Source: an uncultured SAR86 cluster bacterium (GTDB lineage Bacteria > Pseudomonadota > Gammaproteobacteria > Magnimaribacterales > AG-339-G14). From it: a DNA stretch of 64,000 nt. The stretch spans positions 1-64,000 of the forward strand of contig CACEVU010000004.1 in NCBI GenBank assembly GCA_902563105.1, in the 5' to 3' direction. The stretch's first letter is position 1. Each line of letters starts with the position of its first letter. A program made the translations under genes and the position numbers. Of the stretch, positions 9,922-18,223 are shown piece by piece. The notes under the pieces are model-generated. The model was not told where the DNA came from, did not search any database, and saw only the letters and a list, made by a program, of their open reading frames with translations.

Positions 9922-11070
9922 ATGGAACAAATAAAATTTATTAATTCGATTACCTCAATAGATAAAGAAGATTGGGATCAATTATTGCCAAAAAATGATT
10001 ACCCTTTTTTGAAATACGAATTTCTTGAATTACTCGAAAATACAAATTGTGTGGGGAAAAATACTGGCTGGCATCCTGCTCATATCGCAATAGAAAAAGA
10101 ATCTAAACTTGTAGGAGCAATGCCTCTTTATATAAAGACGGATTCTTCTGGTGAATTTGTATTTGATTACACTTGGGCTAATGCTTTTTATCAGCATGGT
10201 TTAGATTATTATCCAAAACTAGTTTCATCAATTCCTTTTACCCCTGCGACAGGACCAAGGATTCTTCATGCTTCAAATGAATCACCTCTTGATATTTTTT
10301 CTTTAATTCTGAAGGGAGTAGAAAAATTAAGTAAAGAAAATAATATTTCTTCCTGGCATGTTTTATTTCCAGAAGAAAAAGATATTGATGTTTTTTCTGA
10401 AAAGTCTCTAAGTGTTAGAAAGAATGCTCAATTTATTTGGTTTAATGAAAATTTTAATAATTTTGATGACTTTTTGGATACTTTTAGATCAAGACATAGA
10501 AAAAACGTAAAAAAAGAAAGAGAAAAAATATCAAGCCAAGGTATCGTTGTTGAGACCTACTCAGGAGAGGAATTAAACAAAGATTTAATGATGCAGTTTT
10601 ATGAGTTTTATCTCTCAACTAATTTAAAAAGAAGCGGTCACTTAGGTTATCTTACTAAGGAGTTTTTTGAAGTATGTTTAGAAAGAATAATGGAAAACAT
10701 AGTTTTGGTCTTAGCGCGAGACAAAAATAGTAATTCACTTGTGGGAGGCTCTATGTTTTTCAAAGACCAAGAAAATTTATATGGGCGTTATTGGGGCTGT
10801 TCAGCAGAGTATGACTGTCTACACTTTGAATGCTGTTACTACCAAGGAATTGAATTTGCAATAAAAAATCAGTTGTTAAAATTTGATCCTGGGGTTCAAG
10901 GCGAGCATAAAATTAAAAGAGGCTTCAAACCGACAATTACGTATTCAGCTCATTGGATTTCGGAACCAAACTTCAAAGATGCTATTGAGAACTTTGTAAG
11001 TAAAGAAGAGAAACACATCAAAGCTTATGTCGACGCAACAAGTAAATACCTCCCTTTCAAAAATATTTGA
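9922..11070 (+). CDS. FemAB/GNAT-like acyltransferase (DUF482 type)
   Basis: A 382-aa protein resembling the peptidogalycan biosynthesis/FemAB-like family (DUF482), with an acyl-CoA N-acyltransferase fold. Typical blocks are WHPAHIAIEKESKLVGAMPLYIK, the core DTFRSRHRKNVKKEREK, and the C-terminal FDPGVQGEHKIKRGFKPTITYSAHW. No signal peptide is visible, so a cytoplasmic enzyme is expected; the acceptor is unknown. ATG follows the ubiA stop without a gap, and the 3' end overlaps the glycosylase gene by 44 nt. Confidence 0.8.
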   Translation: MEQIKFINSITSIDKEDWDQLLPKNDYPFLKYEFLELLENTNCVGKNTGWHPAHIAIEKESKLVGAMPLYIKTDSSGEFVFDYTWANAFYQHGLDYYPKLVSSIPFTPATGPRILHASNESPLDIFSLILKGVEKLSKENNISSWHVLFPEEKDIDVFSEKSLSVRKNAQFIWFNENFNNFDDFLDTFRSRHRKNVKKEREKISSQGIVVETYSGEELNKDLMMQFYEFYLSTNLKRSGHLGYLTKEFFEVCLERIMENIVLVLARDKNSNSLVGGSMFFKDQENLYGRYWGCSAEYDCLHFECCYYQGIEFAIKNQLLKFDPGVQGEHKIKRGFKPTITYSAHWISEPNFKDAIENFVSKEEKHIKAYVDATSKYLPFKNI

Positions 11071-11665
11071 GAAACACAAATATAAAGAAAAGATCTTATA
11101 TCTAGCAAAAAAAGATAAAGATCTTATAAATCTTTTTAAAAGCTATACAAACTTTGGAGAGTATTCTAGAAATAAGGGCTTCAAAGGGCTTTTACAACTA
11201 ATAATTGAACAACAGCTTTCTGTCGCATCTGCTAAAGCTATTTACAAGAAAATGAAATTGAAATTGAAAAACATTTCACCTGAAGCTCTGCTAAATACAA
11301 GTGATTTAGATTTGAAAGAATGCGGATTAAGTAAGCAAAAAATTTCTTATTTAAAAGGCCTAGCTTTGAATTGTGTAAATAAAGAAATAAATTTTAAAGA
11401 ACTTCATAAGCTTGATGATGAATTATTAATCGAGGAAATAACAAGAATAAAAGGAATTGGACCTTGGACTGCACAATGTTATATGCTGGCTTCTCTGAAA
11501 AGAGAAGATGTCTGGCCTGTTGCAGATTTAGGCCTAATGGAAGCAGTAAAGAGAATTAAAAACCTTGAAAAAAGGCCTTCAGAAGAAGAGATGGAAAAGA
11601 TATCTCAAATTTGGAGACCTTATAGAAGTATCGTTGCTAACGTGTTATGGGCTTCATATGATTGA
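11027..11665 (+). CDS. DNA-3-methyladenine glycosylase II (AlkA-like, HhH-GPD)
   Basis: Base-excision repair glycosylase that removes alkylated bases. The 212 aa carry the helix-hairpin-helix ITRIKGIGPWTAQCYMLASL and the downstream catalytic Asp in VWPVADLGL, as in AlkA-type HhH-GPD enzymes; it lacks the longer N-terminal domain of E. coli AlkA. GFKGLLQLIIEQQLSVASAKAIYKKM is the conserved first half. ATG 11027 lies 44 nt inside the preceding gene; no later start keeps the domain complete. Confidence 0.88.
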   Translation: MSTQQVNTSLSKIFEKHKYKEKILYLAKKDKDLINLFKSYTNFGEYSRNKGFKGLLQLIIEQQLSVASAKAIYKKMKLKLKNISPEALLNTSDLDLKECGLSKQKISYLKGLALNCVNKEINFKELHKLDDELLIEEITRIKGIGPWTAQCYMLASLKREDVWPVADLGLMEAVKRIKNLEKRPSEEEMEKISQIWRPYRSIVANVLWASYD

Positions 11666-11702
11666 GTTCAAAAAATAAAAAATCTATGTAGACTTGATTA
11701 AA

Positions 11703-12143
11703 ATGTTTAAAACTTATAGAAATCTAAAACGCCTTCATAGTCTTTATGAGCAAAATTTTATTCTTGTAAATAAAATTTCTGGGGAGCTCAATAAAAAAAA
11801 CTCTTATACATTTCAGGTTGGAGAAAAAAATTCTGATAGTTCAGTTACTGTCTCAAGAAAAAAACTTTCAAAATTTACCGATGAATTAGAATTCTTAATT
11901 GAAGATATTACTAATATTAAAAATCTAGCTATCACGTGCAGACTTTATAAAGAAGCAATGATGATGGAAGTAATAGAATTCCAAAATTTTCATAAAGACT
12001 TATTGTCTTTGTTTGATGTGAAAAACATAAACTTACAGAAAGACGAACGTTACCAGTGGAATCTTTTTATCAATCAATTTCTTAATTATTCAATAAGACA
12101 TGGAAGAGCCAAAAAAAATTATTTACCTTCATGGATTCAATAG
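11703..12143 (+). CDS. yqiB: DUF1249 protein, YqiB-like
   Basis: Uncharacterised cytoplasmic protein of 146 aa from ATG 11703 (the track uses TTG 11694). It matches the YqiB/DUF1249 pattern: an N-terminal MFKTYRNLKRLHSLYEQNF, the middle CRLYKEAMMMEVIEFQ, and the C-terminal LQKDERYQWNLFINQFLNYSIRHGRA. Function is unknown. In E. coli yqiB lies close to yqiA between nudF and parE; here yqiA overlaps its 3' end by 44 nt, which supports the assignment. Confidence 0.82.
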   Translation: MFKTYRNLKRLHSLYEQNFILVNKISGELNKKNSYTFQVGEKNSDSSVTVSRKKLSKFTDELEFLIEDITNIKNLAITCRLYKEAMMMEVIEFQNFHKDLLSLFDVKNINLQKDERYQWNLFINQFLNYSIRHGRAKKNYLPSWIQ

Positions 12144-12675
12144 CTCTTCTTTTTCCAAAAAATCTCAGGTTCTAGATACTTATTTAAAAAAAAATAAATA
12201 CTTTTCTTTTGAATCTCCAGATTTAAGTATTTCTCCGAAAGAAGCTATTGCCGAAATTGAAAAGAAAATCATTAAGAAAAGTTCTGGAACAGTTCTCATA
12301 GGAAGTTCTCTTGGAGGACTTTACGCAACTTTTCTTGCAAATAAATACCAGCTTAAATCAGTAACAATAAACCCTGTTGTTAAAAATCATATAAAAGGAA
12401 TGGAAGGATTAATCGGTAAACATAAAAATTTTCATTCGGACGAAGAGTGTGAATTTTTTGAAGAAGACTATGAAGATTTAAAAAAATTAGGTCTGAGTGA
12501 ATTAAAAGATCCTTTAAATCATTTGTGTTTAGTAAAAATGGGAGACGAGGTTCTTGATCATAAAATAACTCGTAGATATTTTTCAAACTCATATGTAGTT
12601 TGTGAAAAAAATGGAAATCATAGTTATGATGATTTTTTAGAAAAAATACCTTTAATTTTAGATTATTTGTTCTAA
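12100..12675 (+). CDS. yqiA: YqiA-like esterase (UPF0227)
   Basis: Small alpha/beta-hydrolase of 191 aa. It opens with KKIIYLHGFNSSSFSKKSQ (oxyanion loop HGF), has the nucleophile elbow GSSLGGLYATFLA, and ends with the histidine block KNGNHSYDDF. These are the diagnostic parts of the UPF0227/YqiA family; an esterase activity is known for the E. coli member, but the natural substrate is not. Its stop codon TAA lies in the left arm of the 12-bp inverted repeat described next. Confidence 0.88.
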   Translation: MEEPKKIIYLHGFNSSSFSKKSQVLDTYLKKNKYFSFESPDLSISPKEAIAEIEKKIIKKSSGTVLIGSSLGGLYATFLANKYQLKSVTINPVVKNHIKGMEGLIGKHKNFHSDEECEFFEEDYEDLKKLGLSELKDPLNHLCLVKMGDEVLDHKITRRYFSNSYVVCEKNGNHSYDDFLEKIPLILDYLF

Positions 12676-12723
12676 AATAGTGCAAAATTAGCACTAAATA
12701 AAAACATAAAATGCACTATTTTA
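12673..12723. promoter_or_regulatory. 12-bp perfect inverted repeat with GCAC half-sites upstream of glutamine synthetase
   Basis: Left arm TAAAATAGTGCA (12673-12684) and right arm TGCACTATTTTA (12712-12723) are perfect reverse complements with a 27-nt spacer. Inside lies a further half-site, GCAC at 12691, giving GTGC-N7-GCAC with the left arm. The three half-sites start at 12680, 12691 and 12713, spaced 11 and 22 nt, so all lie on one face of the helix. This looks like an operator array for the glutamine synthetase gene; NtrC is the obvious candidate given the neighbours, although the outward order of the first pair differs from the classical site. Confidence 0.5.
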
Positions 12724-12737
12724 TAGCAATTACTTTG

Positions 12738-12760
12738 TTAGTATTTCTTACTAATTTTTT
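12738..12760 (+). promoter_or_regulatory. AT-rich hairpin and T-run just upstream of glnII
   Basis: TTAGTA-TTTCT-TACTAA followed by T6-A-T6, ending just before the AGGAG ribosome site of the glutamine synthetase gene. The stem is nearly all A-T and would be weak, so this could be a leader element or chance. Confidence 0.25.
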
Positions 12761-12778
12761 ATTTTTTAGGAGAACAAA

Positions 12779-13759
12779 ATGACAGATTATAAAACTTATG
12801 AATACATTTGGTTAGACGGTTATAAACCTGAAGCCAATATGAGAAGCAAAGTAAAAGCTACTGATGAGGATTCACCTCCAGATTGGTCTTTTGATGGATC
12901 ATCTACCCAACAAGCTGAAGGAGGAAGTTCGGACTGTCTTCTTTTACCTGTTCAAACATATTCAAACCCAAACGGGCATGATCTAGTTATGACTGAAGTA
13001 CAGTCAGCCGATCATACAACGCACCCCTCAAACTTTAGGGCTGCTGCTGCAGAAGTTGTGACCGATGAATGGTGGTTCGGATTTGAACAAGAATTTTTCT
13101 TCACAGATCCAAAATCAGGCGAGCCTCTTGGCTGGGAAGACGGAACTCCAAAAGAACAAGGAGAATACTACTGTGGTGTAGGATCAGCTAATGTTGTTGG
13201 GCGAGAAATTTCAGATGCTCATCTCCATGCCTGTTTAGATCTTGGAATTACTCTTACAGGAACAAATGCAGAAGTAGCACTTGGCCAATGGGAATACCAA
13301 TGTTTTGGAAAAGGTATAAAAGCTGCTGACGACTTATGGGTTAGCCGATACCTTCTTTTCAAAATAGCTGAAGAATTTGGCGTAGGAGTCAATATCCACC
13401 CAAAACCAAAAACAGGTGACTGGAATGGCTCGGGAATGCATTCAAATTTCTCAAACGAAGAAATGAGAACTAAAGGTTCTAAAGAGTTGTTTGAGGGAAT
13501 GTGTGAAAAACTTGGAAAGGTTCACGATGAAGGTATTGCATCATACGGATCTGATAATGACATGAGATTAACTGGTCTGCACGAAACTCAGAAAATCACT
13601 GAATTTTCTTATGGAGTGAGTGATAGAGGTGCAAGTATTAGAATACCTGTTTATACAGTCGAACACGATTGGAATGGATATTTAGAAGACCGAAGACCTG
13701 CCTCAAATGCAGATCCATACAAAATTTTAGCGCACATAGTTGGAACGTTAACAAAATAA
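12779..13759 (+). CDS. glnII: Glutamine synthetase, type II (eukaryotic type)
   Basis: Makes glutamine from glutamate, ammonium and ATP. The 326-aa protein is of the short GSII class, not the ~470-aa bacterial GSI. Signatures are EYIWLDGY near the N-terminus, SFDGSSTQQAEG, GFEQEFFF (metal-binding Glu), GEYYCGVGSANVVGREISDAH, GTNAEVALGQWEYQC, GDWNGSGMHSNFS, RLTGLHETQ and YLEDRRPASNADPY. A good AGGAG site precedes ATG 12779. It is followed by ntrB and ntrC, the position normally held by GSI (glnA) in gammaproteobacteria. No GSI gene or adenylylation target is seen in the window. Confidence 0.93.
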   Translation: MTDYKTYEYIWLDGYKPEANMRSKVKATDEDSPPDWSFDGSSTQQAEGGSSDCLLLPVQTYSNPNGHDLVMTEVQSADHTTHPSNFRAAAAEVVTDEWWFGFEQEFFFTDPKSGEPLGWEDGTPKEQGEYYCGVGSANVVGREISDAHLHACLDLGITLTGTNAEVALGQWEYQCFGKGIKAADDLWVSRYLLFKIAEEFGVGVNIHPKPKTGDWNGSGMHSNFSNEEMRTKGSKELFEGMCEKLGKVHDEGIASYGSDNDMRLTGLHETQKITEFSYGVSDRGASIRIPVYTVEHDWNGYLEDRRPASNADPYKILAHIVGTLTK

Positions 13760-13768
13760 TATTTAAAT

Positions 13769-13811
13769 GTGAACGGGCATTCGACAGACTTAACTGTTGC
13801 TGCCCTTTCAC
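13769..13811. terminator. Stem-loop after glutamine synthetase gene
   Basis: GTGAACGGGCA (13769-13779) pairs with TGCCCTTTCAC (13801-13811) with one mismatch; the 21-nt loop holds a second small stem, ACAG...CTGT. Only a short T-run (GTTTT) follows some 15 nt later, so it is not a canonical intrinsic terminator. It may be a 3' stabilising stem, an attenuator before ntrB, or part of a 3'-UTR RNA. Confidence 0.5.
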
Positions 13812-13920
13812 TATAAAGAGCGAATGTTTTCTGGATTCAGGTAGATAGTTTTATATTTTTAACCGACTTAAATGATATGGAGTTCTATCAGTTTTTGATT
13901 GAAAGATTTAACTTATTAAG

Positions 13921-15015
13921 ATGATTTTTTTTGAAAATATTTTAGATGAATTATCAGCAAAAATTTTAATTGCTGATGAGAATTTAGATGTTCTATTTAT
14001 TAATAAATCGGCAGAAGATTATCTATGCACTTCTTTGGAAGAAAATAGAGGCCAAAATATTGAGAAAGTTTTCAAAGAAAAAATTGATAATGAAATTGAG
14101 CTGCAAGAAGTCCTTGAAAAAAAGAATTCCTTGAAGAGACATATCACAACAATTTTTCTCAAAGATAATTTACAAAAAAGAGCCTCTTTTATAGCTTCGT
14201 ATTTTTCCAATGATGACTTTAAGGGTATTATTTTTGAATTTTTTGATAATACTAAATCTGGAAGTTTAGTAGATAAGATGAAAAAGAGGACAGCTGCTTC
14301 TGTAACTCAAGCATTTTCAAGAGGTTTAGCGCATGAGATCAAGAATCCTCTCAGTGGAATTCGTGGTGCAGCACAACTACTTTCTCAGAAAATAAAAAAT
14401 CCCCAAAAGAAAGAGTTTGCAAACATTATTCTGAAAGAATCTGATCGACTCGCAAGTATTGTAAATAAAGTTTCTGAAACAGGATTTAAACTTGAGCAGT
14501 CTTTCCAAAATATTCATACTATTTTAGAAAGGATTCCAATTTTTATAAAGAATATAGAGAAGCAGAAAATACAAATTGTTAAAGATTATGATCCAAGTTT
14601 GCCCCTTTTAGAGATAGATCGGGCTTTAATCTCCCAAGTATTTTTTAATTTGGCAACTAACTCAATTGAAGCTTTTAAGAAAAAAAATATTTCAGGGAAG
14701 ATAACAATTAGGAGCAGAGTTGCTTATGAGGTTTATATAAATAACAGAAAATTTAAAACTGCGTGCCAAATTGATTTTATTGACAATGGTCCAGGAATAC
14801 CAGATGACATTATCGATTCAGTCTTTTTTCCGCTGGTTTCTTCTAAAGAAATTGCCTCCGGCCTTGGTCTTTCAATTGTAAAGGGAATAATTAATCAACA
14901 TGGAGGATCTATAGATTGTTCTAGCGATGAGACAGGAACGACGTTTACGATTCTACTTCCTATTTCAGAAATAAATTTTGAGAAAACTACAAGAAAAGAA
15001 GGGATTAATGGCTAA
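13921..15015 (+). CDS. ntrB: Nitrogen regulation sensor kinase NtrB
   Basis: Histidine kinase/phosphatase for NtrC, normally set by PII protein according to glutamine status. The 364 aa have an N-terminal PAS domain (about 1-110), the phospho-acceptor block RGLAHEIKNPLSGIRGAAQLL, the N box FFNLATNSIEA, and ATP-binding boxes DNGPGIPDD and GLGLSIVKGIINQHGG. No membrane segment is present, as expected for NtrB. It lies 161 nt after the GSII gene and overlaps ntrC by 8 nt. PII (glnB/glnK) is not in this window. Confidence 0.92.
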   Translation: MIFFENILDELSAKILIADENLDVLFINKSAEDYLCTSLEENRGQNIEKVFKEKIDNEIELQEVLEKKNSLKRHITTIFLKDNLQKRASFIASYFSNDDFKGIIFEFFDNTKSGSLVDKMKKRTAASVTQAFSRGLAHEIKNPLSGIRGAAQLLSQKIKNPQKKEFANIILKESDRLASIVNKVSETGFKLEQSFQNIHTILERIPIFIKNIEKQKIQIVKDYDPSLPLLEIDRALISQVFFNLATNSIEAFKKKNISGKITIRSRVAYEVYINNRKFKTACQIDFIDNGPGIPDDIIDSVFFPLVSSKEIASGLGLSIVKGIINQHGGSIDCSSDETGTTFTILLPISEINFEKTTRKEGING

Positions 15016-16405
15016 AAGTAAAAAAATATGGATCGCAGATGATGATGAGTCAATAAGATTTGTACTAGAATCCGGTCTTTCTGAAGCAGGTTTCAAAGTA
15101 TCTACTTTTGAGGATGGTAACGAAGTTGTCAATAAACTTGATATAGAATCTCCTCACCTACTGCTCACTGATTTAAAAATGCCTGGTAGAGATGGTATGG
15201 ACCTTTTAGAAACTTTTAGAAATGATTATCAAAAAATACCGATAATTATTATGACAGCTCACTCAGACTTAGATACTACGGTTGAAGCTTTTGAAGCTGG
15301 AGCATGGGATTACATTGCCAAACCGTTTGATATAAATACGGCAATAGAAAAAATCAATAAAGCTATTTCTGAAAAGAAAAATGTTCAGAAAAAGCTCTCA
15401 GAAAAAGAAGAAATAAATTTAAGGCAAGGAAAAATACTTGGTAAATCGCCTGCGATGCAAGACCTATTTAATTCTATTGGTAAGCTATCACATTCTAATA
15501 GTACCGTTTTGTTGGTGGGAGAATCTGGTACTGGAAAAGAATTGGTATCTCAAGCAATTTTTGAACATTCCGATAGATCAAATAAAAAATTAATATCTTT
15601 AAATGTTGCAGATATTCCAGTTGAACTGCTGGAATCAGAACTATTCGGTCATGAAAAAGGTGCTTTTAAAGGCGCTGGAGAGTTAAGAGAAGGAAGATTT
15701 GAACAAGCTGATAAAGGAACTCTCTTCTTGGATGAAGTTGGAGATATGCCTTTGGAAACCCAAACAAGACTTATCAGAGTCTTGTCCAGTGGAGAGTTTT
15801 ACAGAATTGGTGGAAATAGTCCTATTAAAGTTGATGTGCGAATTATCGCTGCAACAAATCAAAACTTAGAAGAAAAAGTAAAGAATGGCTCTTTTCGAGA
15901 AGACCTTTATCATCGACTTAATGTCATAAAAATAAATTTACCTCCTTTGAGAGACAGGAAAGAGGACATTTTACTTCTCACAAGTTATTTTTTGAAAAAG
16001 TTTTCAGAGGATGCAAAAATTAAAATTAAAGTCCTTAGCAAAGAGGTCGAAGATTTATTCGAAAACCTAATCTGGCCAGGAAACGTATTGCAATTACAAA
16101 ATGTGTGTCAATCTTTGACTTTACTATCCTCTGGTCAGGAAATTTCTATAAGCGATATTCCAAAAGATCTTTCTTTACAGAGAAAAGGTCCAGAAATGAG
16201 CTGGAGTGATATGCTCGAGTCTTGGGCTTCTAAAAAACTTTTAAAAGGTGATGATCACATATTAAATAGTGCCACTCCTATTTTCGAAGGCACTATGATA
16301 AAAGCTGCTTTGAAAGCGACTAAAGGGAAAAAGAGTGAAGCTGCCAAATTACTTGGCTGGGGAAGAAACACTTTAGCTAGAAAAATTACCGAGTTAGATA
16401 TTTAA
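15008..16405 (+). CDS. ntrC: NtrC-type response regulator with altered GAFTGA motif
   Basis: Response regulator of nitrogen control: receiver domain (phospho-Asp in LLTDLKMPGRDG, residue 55), AAA+ domain and C-terminal Fis-type helix-turn-helix (KSEAAKLLGWGRNTLARKI). Walker A GESGTGKE and Walker B LFLDEVGD are intact. Two normally invariant elements are changed: the sigma54-contact loop GAFTGA reads GAFKGA (Lys at residue 221), and the sensor II motif GNVRQLEN reads GNVLQLQN. This questions sigma54 activation. ATG 15008 (MAKSKKIWIADDDESIR) is chosen over the track start, which lies inside ntrB. Confidence 0.9.
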   Translation: MAKSKKIWIADDDESIRFVLESGLSEAGFKVSTFEDGNEVVNKLDIESPHLLLTDLKMPGRDGMDLLETFRNDYQKIPIIIMTAHSDLDTTVEAFEAGAWDYIAKPFDINTAIEKINKAISEKKNVQKKLSEKEEINLRQGKILGKSPAMQDLFNSIGKLSHSNSTVLLVGESGTGKELVSQAIFEHSDRSNKKLISLNVADIPVELLESELFGHEKGAFKGAGELREGRFEQADKGTLFLDEVGDMPLETQTRLIRVLSSGEFYRIGGNSPIKVDVRIIAATNQNLEEKVKNGSFREDLYHRLNVIKINLPPLRDRKEDILLLTSYFLKKFSEDAKIKIKVLSKEVEDLFENLIWPGNVLQLQNVCQSLTLLSSGQEISISDIPKDLSLQRKGPEMSWSDMLESWASKKLLKGDDHILNSATPIFEGTMIKAALKATKGKKSEAAKLLGWGRNTLARKITELDI

Positions 16406-16809
16406 TTTACAAGAGGAAGTTTCTCTGAAATCCAATTATTTATACCGCCTTTAAGGACAAAAACGTCCATCTTTTCTTTTTTTAGGTCGTTTGCCATTCT
16501 CGACGAATTTGCTCCATTTTGACAAACTAATATGAAAGGCTTTCCATTTGACTTATTAAACTCCTTTTTACATTCTTCTAAGTCAGGACCTACATAACGT
16601 GCCTGACTAATTTTACCTCCTTCAAATTCTTTTTTAGATCTTATATCAATGATTAAGGCATTTTTTTTATTAATGAGGACAACGGCTTTATGAGGTTCTA
16701 GGTTTATTGCTTTTGATATTCTATCCAATAAGAAAAGAGCAAATAATGAAAATATTAAAGGAATGACGATAAACCAATTGTCGATTAAAAATTCAATAAA
16801 ATAAGGCAT
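16402..16809 (-). CDS. Membrane-anchored rhodanese-like protein (YibN type)
   Basis: 135 aa with one N-terminal membrane helix (NWFIVIPLIFSLFALFLL) and a rhodanese domain: ALIIDIRSKKEFEGGKI and the active-site loop LVCQNGANSS with its cysteine, followed by LKGGINNWISEKLPLV. It probably handles sulfane sulfur on the cytoplasmic face. The size and anchor match YibN, which in E. coli lies next to a phosphoglycerate mutase gene; here it is divergent from gpmA with a 37-nt spacer. The stop overlaps the ntrC stop by 4 nt. Confidence 0.85.
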   Translation of the reverse strand: MPYFIEFLIDNWFIVIPLIFSLFALFLLDRISKAINLEPHKAVVLINKKNALIIDIRSKKEFEGGKISQARYVGPDLEECKKEFNKSNGKPFILVCQNGANSSRMANDLKKEKMDVFVLKGGINNWISEKLPLVN

Positions 16810-16846
16810 AAGCGCGTTATGATAAACGTAAAAGTGGTTTGAAACT

Positions 16847-17464
16847 ATGAATTCCAGTGAAAATTTTTGTTATTTAGTTTTGGTGAGGCATGGCCAAAGT
16901 GAATGGAATGCCAAAAACCTTTTTACTGGCTGGAAAGATCCTTCTCTGACAAATAAAGGCAAAGAGGAAGCAAAGAAAGCTGGTGAAGCAATAAAAGAAG
17001 AAAATATAAATTTCGATATTCATTTCACTTCTGAACTTAAGAGAGCTCAATTCACAGGAAAGATAATCCTTTCAGAAATTGGTCAAGAATCTACAGAGAC
17101 GATAAAAAACATTGCTTTAAATGAAAGAGATTATGGTGATCTATCTGGATTGAATAAAGATGAATCAAGAGAGAAATGGGGCGAGGAACAGATACATATT
17201 TGGCGTAGATCATTTGATCAACCTCCACCAGGAGGAGAAAGTTTGAAAGATACTGCAGACCGAGTTATTCCATATTTCGAACAAGTCATTGAACCAAAAA
17301 TTGATCAAAATAAAAATGTTTTGATCTGTGCACATGGAAATTCCCTTCGTGCGCTTTTAATGCATATTGAAAATATATCTCCTGAAGAAATTGTCAAAAT
17401 TGAAATTGCTACAGGCGAACCTATTTTTTATAAAGTTAAAAATAAAGAATTTAATAGAGTTTAA
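16847..17464 (+). CDS. gpmA: 2,3-bisphosphoglycerate-dependent phosphoglycerate mutase
   Basis: Interconverts 3- and 2-phosphoglycerate in glycolysis and gluconeogenesis. The 205 aa have the phospho-histidine motif [10 protein letters not shown], the cofactor-binding block [28 protein letters not shown] and the second histidine in [15 protein letters not shown]. It is shorter than E. coli GpmA (250 aa) but matches the compact bacterial form. The 3' end overlaps hisF, convergent, by 4 nt. Confidence 0.94.
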   Translation: MNSSENFCYLVLVRHGQSEWNAKNLFTGWKDPSLTNKGKEEAKKAGEAIKEENINFDIHFTSELKRAQFTGKIILSEIGQESTETIKNIALNERDYGDLSGLNKDESREKWGEEQIHIWRRSFDQPPPGGESLKDTADRVIPYFEQVIEPKIDQNKNVLICAHGNSLRALLMHIENISPEEIVKIEIATGEPIFYKVKNKEFNRV

Positions 17465-18219
17465 AGTCTTACTTCAAAGCCTTCATTTTGAAGGGCTTCT
17501 TTAACTTTTTTAATTGAAATTTCCTCATAATGAAAGATACTTGCAGCTAATAAGGCATCTGCTTTTCCAGATTTTACTGCATCTACCAAATGAAAAAGCT
17601 CTCCTGCTCCCCCTGAAGCAATAACAGGAATGGATAATTTTTTTGAAAGTTCGCAGTAAAGGTCGTTATCAAAACCGCTTTTGGTCCCATCTTTATCCAT
17701 AGAAGTCATTAAAATTTCTCCTGCTCCGAAGTTTTGACCTTGTTTTGCCCACTCCACTGCATTTAAATCGGTTTTATTTTTACCGCCATGAGTATAAACA
17801 TTCCAACTTTCACCAGTTCTTTTGGCATCAATAGCTAAAACAATACACTGCGATCCATACTCTTTGGAAGCTTCAACAATTAAGTCAGGATTTAAAATAG
17901 CACTAGTATTAATAGAAACCTTATCCGCTCCAGATTTTAAAAGCATATCTATATCATCTAATGACTTTATACCTCCACCGACGGTAAAAGGGATAAATAC
18001 TTGTGACGCTATGGATTTAACCGTTTCGATTGTCGTTGAACGTTCTTCAAAAGAGGCATCAATATCTAACATGCATATTTCATCTGCTCCTTCGTCATCA
18101 TATCTTCGTGCTGCTTCTGCAGGATCACCAGCATCTACGATGTCTTTGAAATTAATTCCTTTGACCACTCTTCCTCCTCTTACATCAAGACAAGGAATTA
18201 TTCGAATTGCTAAACTCAT
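17461..18219 (-). CDS. hisF: Imidazole glycerol phosphate synthase subunit HisF
   Basis: Cyclase half of IGP synthase; uses ammonia from HisH to turn PRFAR into IGP and AICAR. The 252-aa (beta-alpha)8 barrel has the catalytic Asp in [15 protein letters not shown], the phosphate loop PFTVGGGI, the second catalytic Asp in [11 protein letters not shown], and PVIASGGAG. It is the last gene of the minus-strand hisB-hisH-hisA-hisF run, starting 4 nt after hisA. Confidence 0.97.
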   Translation of the reverse strand: MSLAIRIIPCLDVRGGRVVKGINFKDIVDAGDPAEAARRYDDEGADEICMLDIDASFEERSTTIETVKSIASQVFIPFTVGGGIKSLDDIDMLLKSGADKVSINTSAILNPDLIVEASKEYGSQCIVLAIDAKRTGESWNVYTHGGKNKTDLNAVEWAKQGQNFGAGEILMTSMDKDGTKSGFDNDLYCELSKKLSIPVIASGGAGELFHLVDAVKSGKADALLAASIFHYEEISIKKVKEALQNEGFEVRL

Positions 18220-18223
18220 TGTT

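Noticed and set aside
12380-12694. 104-aa ORF on the minus strand opposite yqiA
   Set aside because: It lies wholly antisense to a well-supported gene, its composition (FFLKNHHNYDFHFFHKLH) is that of a reversed AT-rich frame, and it matches no family.
12724-12778. A sigma54 (-24/-12) promoter for the glutamine synthetase gene
   Set aside because: I looked for TGGCAC-N5-TTGCA; the nearest string (TAGCAATTACTTTGTT) lacks the GG and GC dinucleotides at the right places.
14978-15007. Longer NtrC start proposed by the ORF track
   Set aside because: The extra ten residues lie inside ntrB; ATG 15008 gives the normal receiver-domain N-terminus.
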